DNA of 15,413 nt from Rhodobacterales bacterium UBA3077 (GTDB lineage Bacteria > Pseudomonadota > Alphaproteobacteria > Rhodobacterales > Rhodobacteraceae). A program made the translations under genes and the position numbers. This document shows positions 13,931-15,413 of this stretch, one piece after another. Position 1 is the first letter of the stretch; each line of letters starts with the position of its first letter. Below the pieces are notes generated by a model, which saw only the letters and a program-made list of their open reading frames with translations, did not search any database and was not told the origin of the DNA. Location of the stretch: contig DFBP01000126.1 in the NCBI GenBank assembly GCA_002366685.1, positions 1 through 15,413 of the forward strand. Reading direction: 5' to 3'.

Positions 13931-14383
13931 ATGGGAAACTTTTTGTTAGATTGGTATTTCTGGACAAAAACCCTTCACATCGTTTCGGTTATCGCTTGGA
14001 TGGCCGGGATGTTTTATTTACCACGGTTGTTTGTTTATCATGCGGAAAGGGCGCAGGTAGGGTCGGAGATGTCCGAAACCTTCAAGATCATGGAACGCAA
14101 GCTTATGCGGGCGATTATTAATCCGGCTATGATGTCGACCTGGACATTTGGTTTGATCCTTGTTTTTACACCTGGCGTGATTGACTGGAGCGAAATTTGG
14201 CCTTGGGTTAAAGCACTGATGGTTATCTCAATGAGCGCATTACATGGTTGGCTTTCGGTTCGCCGGCGCGAATTTGAGCGAGATGAAAATACAAGAAGTG
14301 GCCGGAGCTACAGGATTGCCAATGAAGTCCCAACGATTTTGATGTTGGTGATTGTAATCATGGTTGTCGTTAAGCCTTTTTAA
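13931..14383 (+). CDS. hemJ: Protoporphyrinogen IX oxidase, HemJ type
   Basis: Membrane enzyme that oxidises protoporphyrinogen IX to protoporphyrin IX, replacing HemG or HemY in many alphaproteobacteria. 150 residues with about four membrane spans (roughly 10-30, 62-80, 92-110 and 132-148). The N-terminal block KTLHIVSVIAWMAGMFYLPR (13-32) with H16, then LFVYH (H37), is the family signature; the central conserved region includes NPAMMSTW and WVKALMV with K94, and HGW with H105. GAGGG at the end of hemE, six bases before the ATG, serves as ribosome binding site. It is the partner of hemE in the same pathway, three steps later if coproporphyrinogen oxidase is counted separately. The rho gene is 121 bp further on. 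Confidence 0.93.
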   Translation: MGNFLLDWYFWTKTLHIVSVIAWMAGMFYLPRLFVYHAERAQVGSEMSETFKIMERKLMRAIINPAMMSTWTFGLILVFTPGVIDWSEIWPWVKALMVISMSALHGWLSVRRREFERDENTRSGRSYRIANEVPTILMLVIVIMVVVKPF

Positions 14384-14391
14384 GCGCTCAT

Positions 14392-14421
14392 TTGACAAGC
14401 TCAATAGAATCCGGCTAATAG
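14392..14421 (+). promoter_or_regulatory. Probable rho promoter
   Basis: A perfect -35 TTGACA (14392-14397) and TAATAG (14416-14421, a 3-of-6 match) are separated by 18 bp. An inverted repeat AAGCTC (14397-14402) and GAGCTT (14421-14426) brackets the spacer and could be a regulator site. The transcript would have an untranslated leader of about 75 nt. Confidence 0.45.
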
Positions 14422-14476
14422 AGCTTTAGCGCGGGCTGTTCTGGCCCATTATGCGCTCTCCCTTAAAAGATTATCA

Positions 14477-14488
14477 GGCCGCACGGCC
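14477..14488 (+). repeat. Small hairpin just before the rho ribosome binding site
   Basis: GGCCG (14477-14481) and CGGCC (14484-14488) form a compact stem (four pairs with a GCAC loop). The AGGAAG ribosome binding site of rho starts five bases later at 14493. This may be incidental or part of a leader structure for rho autoregulation. Confidence 0.4.
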
Positions 14489-14504
14489 ACACAGGAAGTA
14501 TATT

Positions 14505-15413
14505 ATGGACGATTTATCGACAATCGAACGGCTGTCTCTGGCCGAGCTTAAAGCTAAAAAGCCTTCGGATATTTTGAAAATGGCCGAAGAGCTCGATATC
14601 GATAACGCATCAACGATGCGTAAGGGCGAGATGATGTTTTCGGTGCTCAAAGAGATGGCCGATGACGGTGTTGAAATCTCCGGCGATGGTGTGCTCGAAA
14701 TCCTGCAAGACGGATTTGGTTTTTTGCGGTCGCCCGAAGCGAATTATTTGGCGGGACCAGATGATATCTATGTTTCTCCGGAACAGATCCGCAAACACTC
14801 GATGCGCACCGGAGACACGGTTGACGGCATTATCCGCGCCCCTCAGGAAGGGGAACGCTATTTTGGGCTTGTTCGGCCAACGCTGATCAATTTCTCGGAC
14901 CCTGCTGAAGCAAAGCATAAAATCCTGTTTGACGACCTCACTCCGCTTTATCCTGATGAGCGGCTGAAACTTGAAATCGAAGACCCGACCATTAAGGATA
15001 AAACGGCACGCGTGATCGACCTTGTGGCACCTATTGGTAAAGGCCAGCGTAGCTTGATTGTTGCTCCGCCTCGTACTGGTAAAACCATGATTTTGCAGAA
15101 TATTGCGCACTCAATCGAGAAAAACCATCCTGAGTGTTACCTGATTGTCCTGCTGGTTGACGAGCGGCCGGAAGAGGTAACAGACATGCAGCGCTCGGTT
15201 AAAGGGGAAGTGGTTTCTTCGACCTTTGATGAACCGGCAACCCGGCACGTAGCTGTTGCGGAAATGGTGATCGAGAAAGCGAAACGCCTTGTTGAACACA
15301 AGCGCGATGTTGTCATTTTACTCGACTCTATCACCCGATTGGGCCGGGCGTTTAATACTGTGGTGCCTTCTTCGGGCAAGGTTTTGACTGGCGGCGTAGA
15401 CGCTAATGCATTA
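14505..15413 (+). CDS. rho: Transcription termination factor Rho (3' end outside window)
   Basis: Hexameric RNA-dependent helicase that ends transcription. The first 303 codons are present, about 72% of a typical ~420-residue Rho, and the frame is open to the window edge. The N-terminal helical region (MDDLSTIERLSLAELKAKK, 1-19) is followed by the RNA-binding OSB fold with GVLEILQDGFGFLRSPEANY (62-81) and DDIYVSPEQIR. The ATPase core has Walker A APPRTGKT (187-194), LLVDERPEEVTDM (216-228), Walker B VVILLD (269-274) with SITRLGRAFN (275-284), and the Q-loop SSGKVLTGG (289-297). AGGAAG at 14493-14498 is the ribosome binding site. The gene has its own promoter candidate and runs away from the predicted origin. 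The remainder, including the arginine finger and R-loop, lies beyond the window. Confidence 0.97.
   Translation, partial: MDDLSTIERLSLAELKAKKPSDILKMAEELDIDNASTMRKGEMMFSVLKEMADDGVEISGDGVLEILQDGFGFLRSPEANYLAGPDDIYVSPEQIRKHSMRTGDTVDGIIRAPQEGERYFGLVRPTLINFSDPAEAKHKILFDDLTPLYPDERLKLEIEDPTIKDKTARVIDLVAPIGKGQRSLIVAPPRTGKTMILQNIAHSIEKNHPECYLIVLLVDERPEEVTDMQRSVKGEVVSSTFDEPATRHVAVAEMVIEKAKRLVEHKRDVVILLDSITRLGRAFNTVVPSSGKVLTGGVDANAL

Overview
The window looks like a chromosomal core region of an alphaproteobacterium, most likely a Rhodobacterales-type organism of moderate GC content. The evidence is the gene content and order: hslV/hslU, a DUF2125-type exported protein, the smr-mltA-tim44 run, fxsA, secB, dnaQ-coaE-aroE-maf, then hemE-hemJ-rho. 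The block maf-aroE-coaE-dnaQ-secB next to hemE matches the neighbourhood of the Caulobacter crescentus replication origin. I see no insertion sequence, prophage, CRISPR array, tRNA or rRNA.

Layout. Bases 2-346 hold the 3' end of a DUF4139-type gene. Next, behind a perfect 15-bp inverted repeat, is a trpB gene with no trpA beside it (414-1616), closed by a terminator hairpin. A 282-bp spacer contains an untranslatable-looking but protein-like stretch. Then hslV, an unnamed multi-pass membrane protein gene and hslU overlap head to tail (1899-4814). A DUF2125-type exported protein (4901-6382) ends at a terminator that overlaps the end of the opposing smr gene. On the minus strand, tim44-like > mltA > smr form a tight operon (8719 down to 6414), divergent from fxsA and secB on the plus strand. 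secB converges on dnaQ with a 1-bp gap. The minus-strand operon maf > aroE > coaE > dnaQ (12587 down to 9886) has overlaps of 13, 4 and 8 nt.

Between maf and hemE lie 308 AT-rich, gene-free bases (12588-12895) with one perfect DnaA box, one near-perfect box, a GANTC methylation site and an AT-only palindromic core. With the Caulobacter-like gene context, this is a strong candidate for the chromosomal replication origin. To its right, hemE, hemJ and rho (cut by the window end) run away from it on the plus strand, and maf-aroE-coaE-dnaQ run away on the minus strand.

Functionally the window is mostly housekeeping: HslVU proteolysis, cell-envelope work (MltA, Tim44-like, SecB, the DUF2125 protein, FxsA), cofactor and aromatic biosynthesis (coaE, aroE, trpB, hemE, hemJ), DNA replication fidelity (dnaQ), nucleotide sanitation (maf) and transcription termination (rho). 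The most interesting items are the predicted oriC without the usual ppsR gene, the hairpin ahead of the orphan trpB, and the membrane gene placed between the two HslVU subunit genes.
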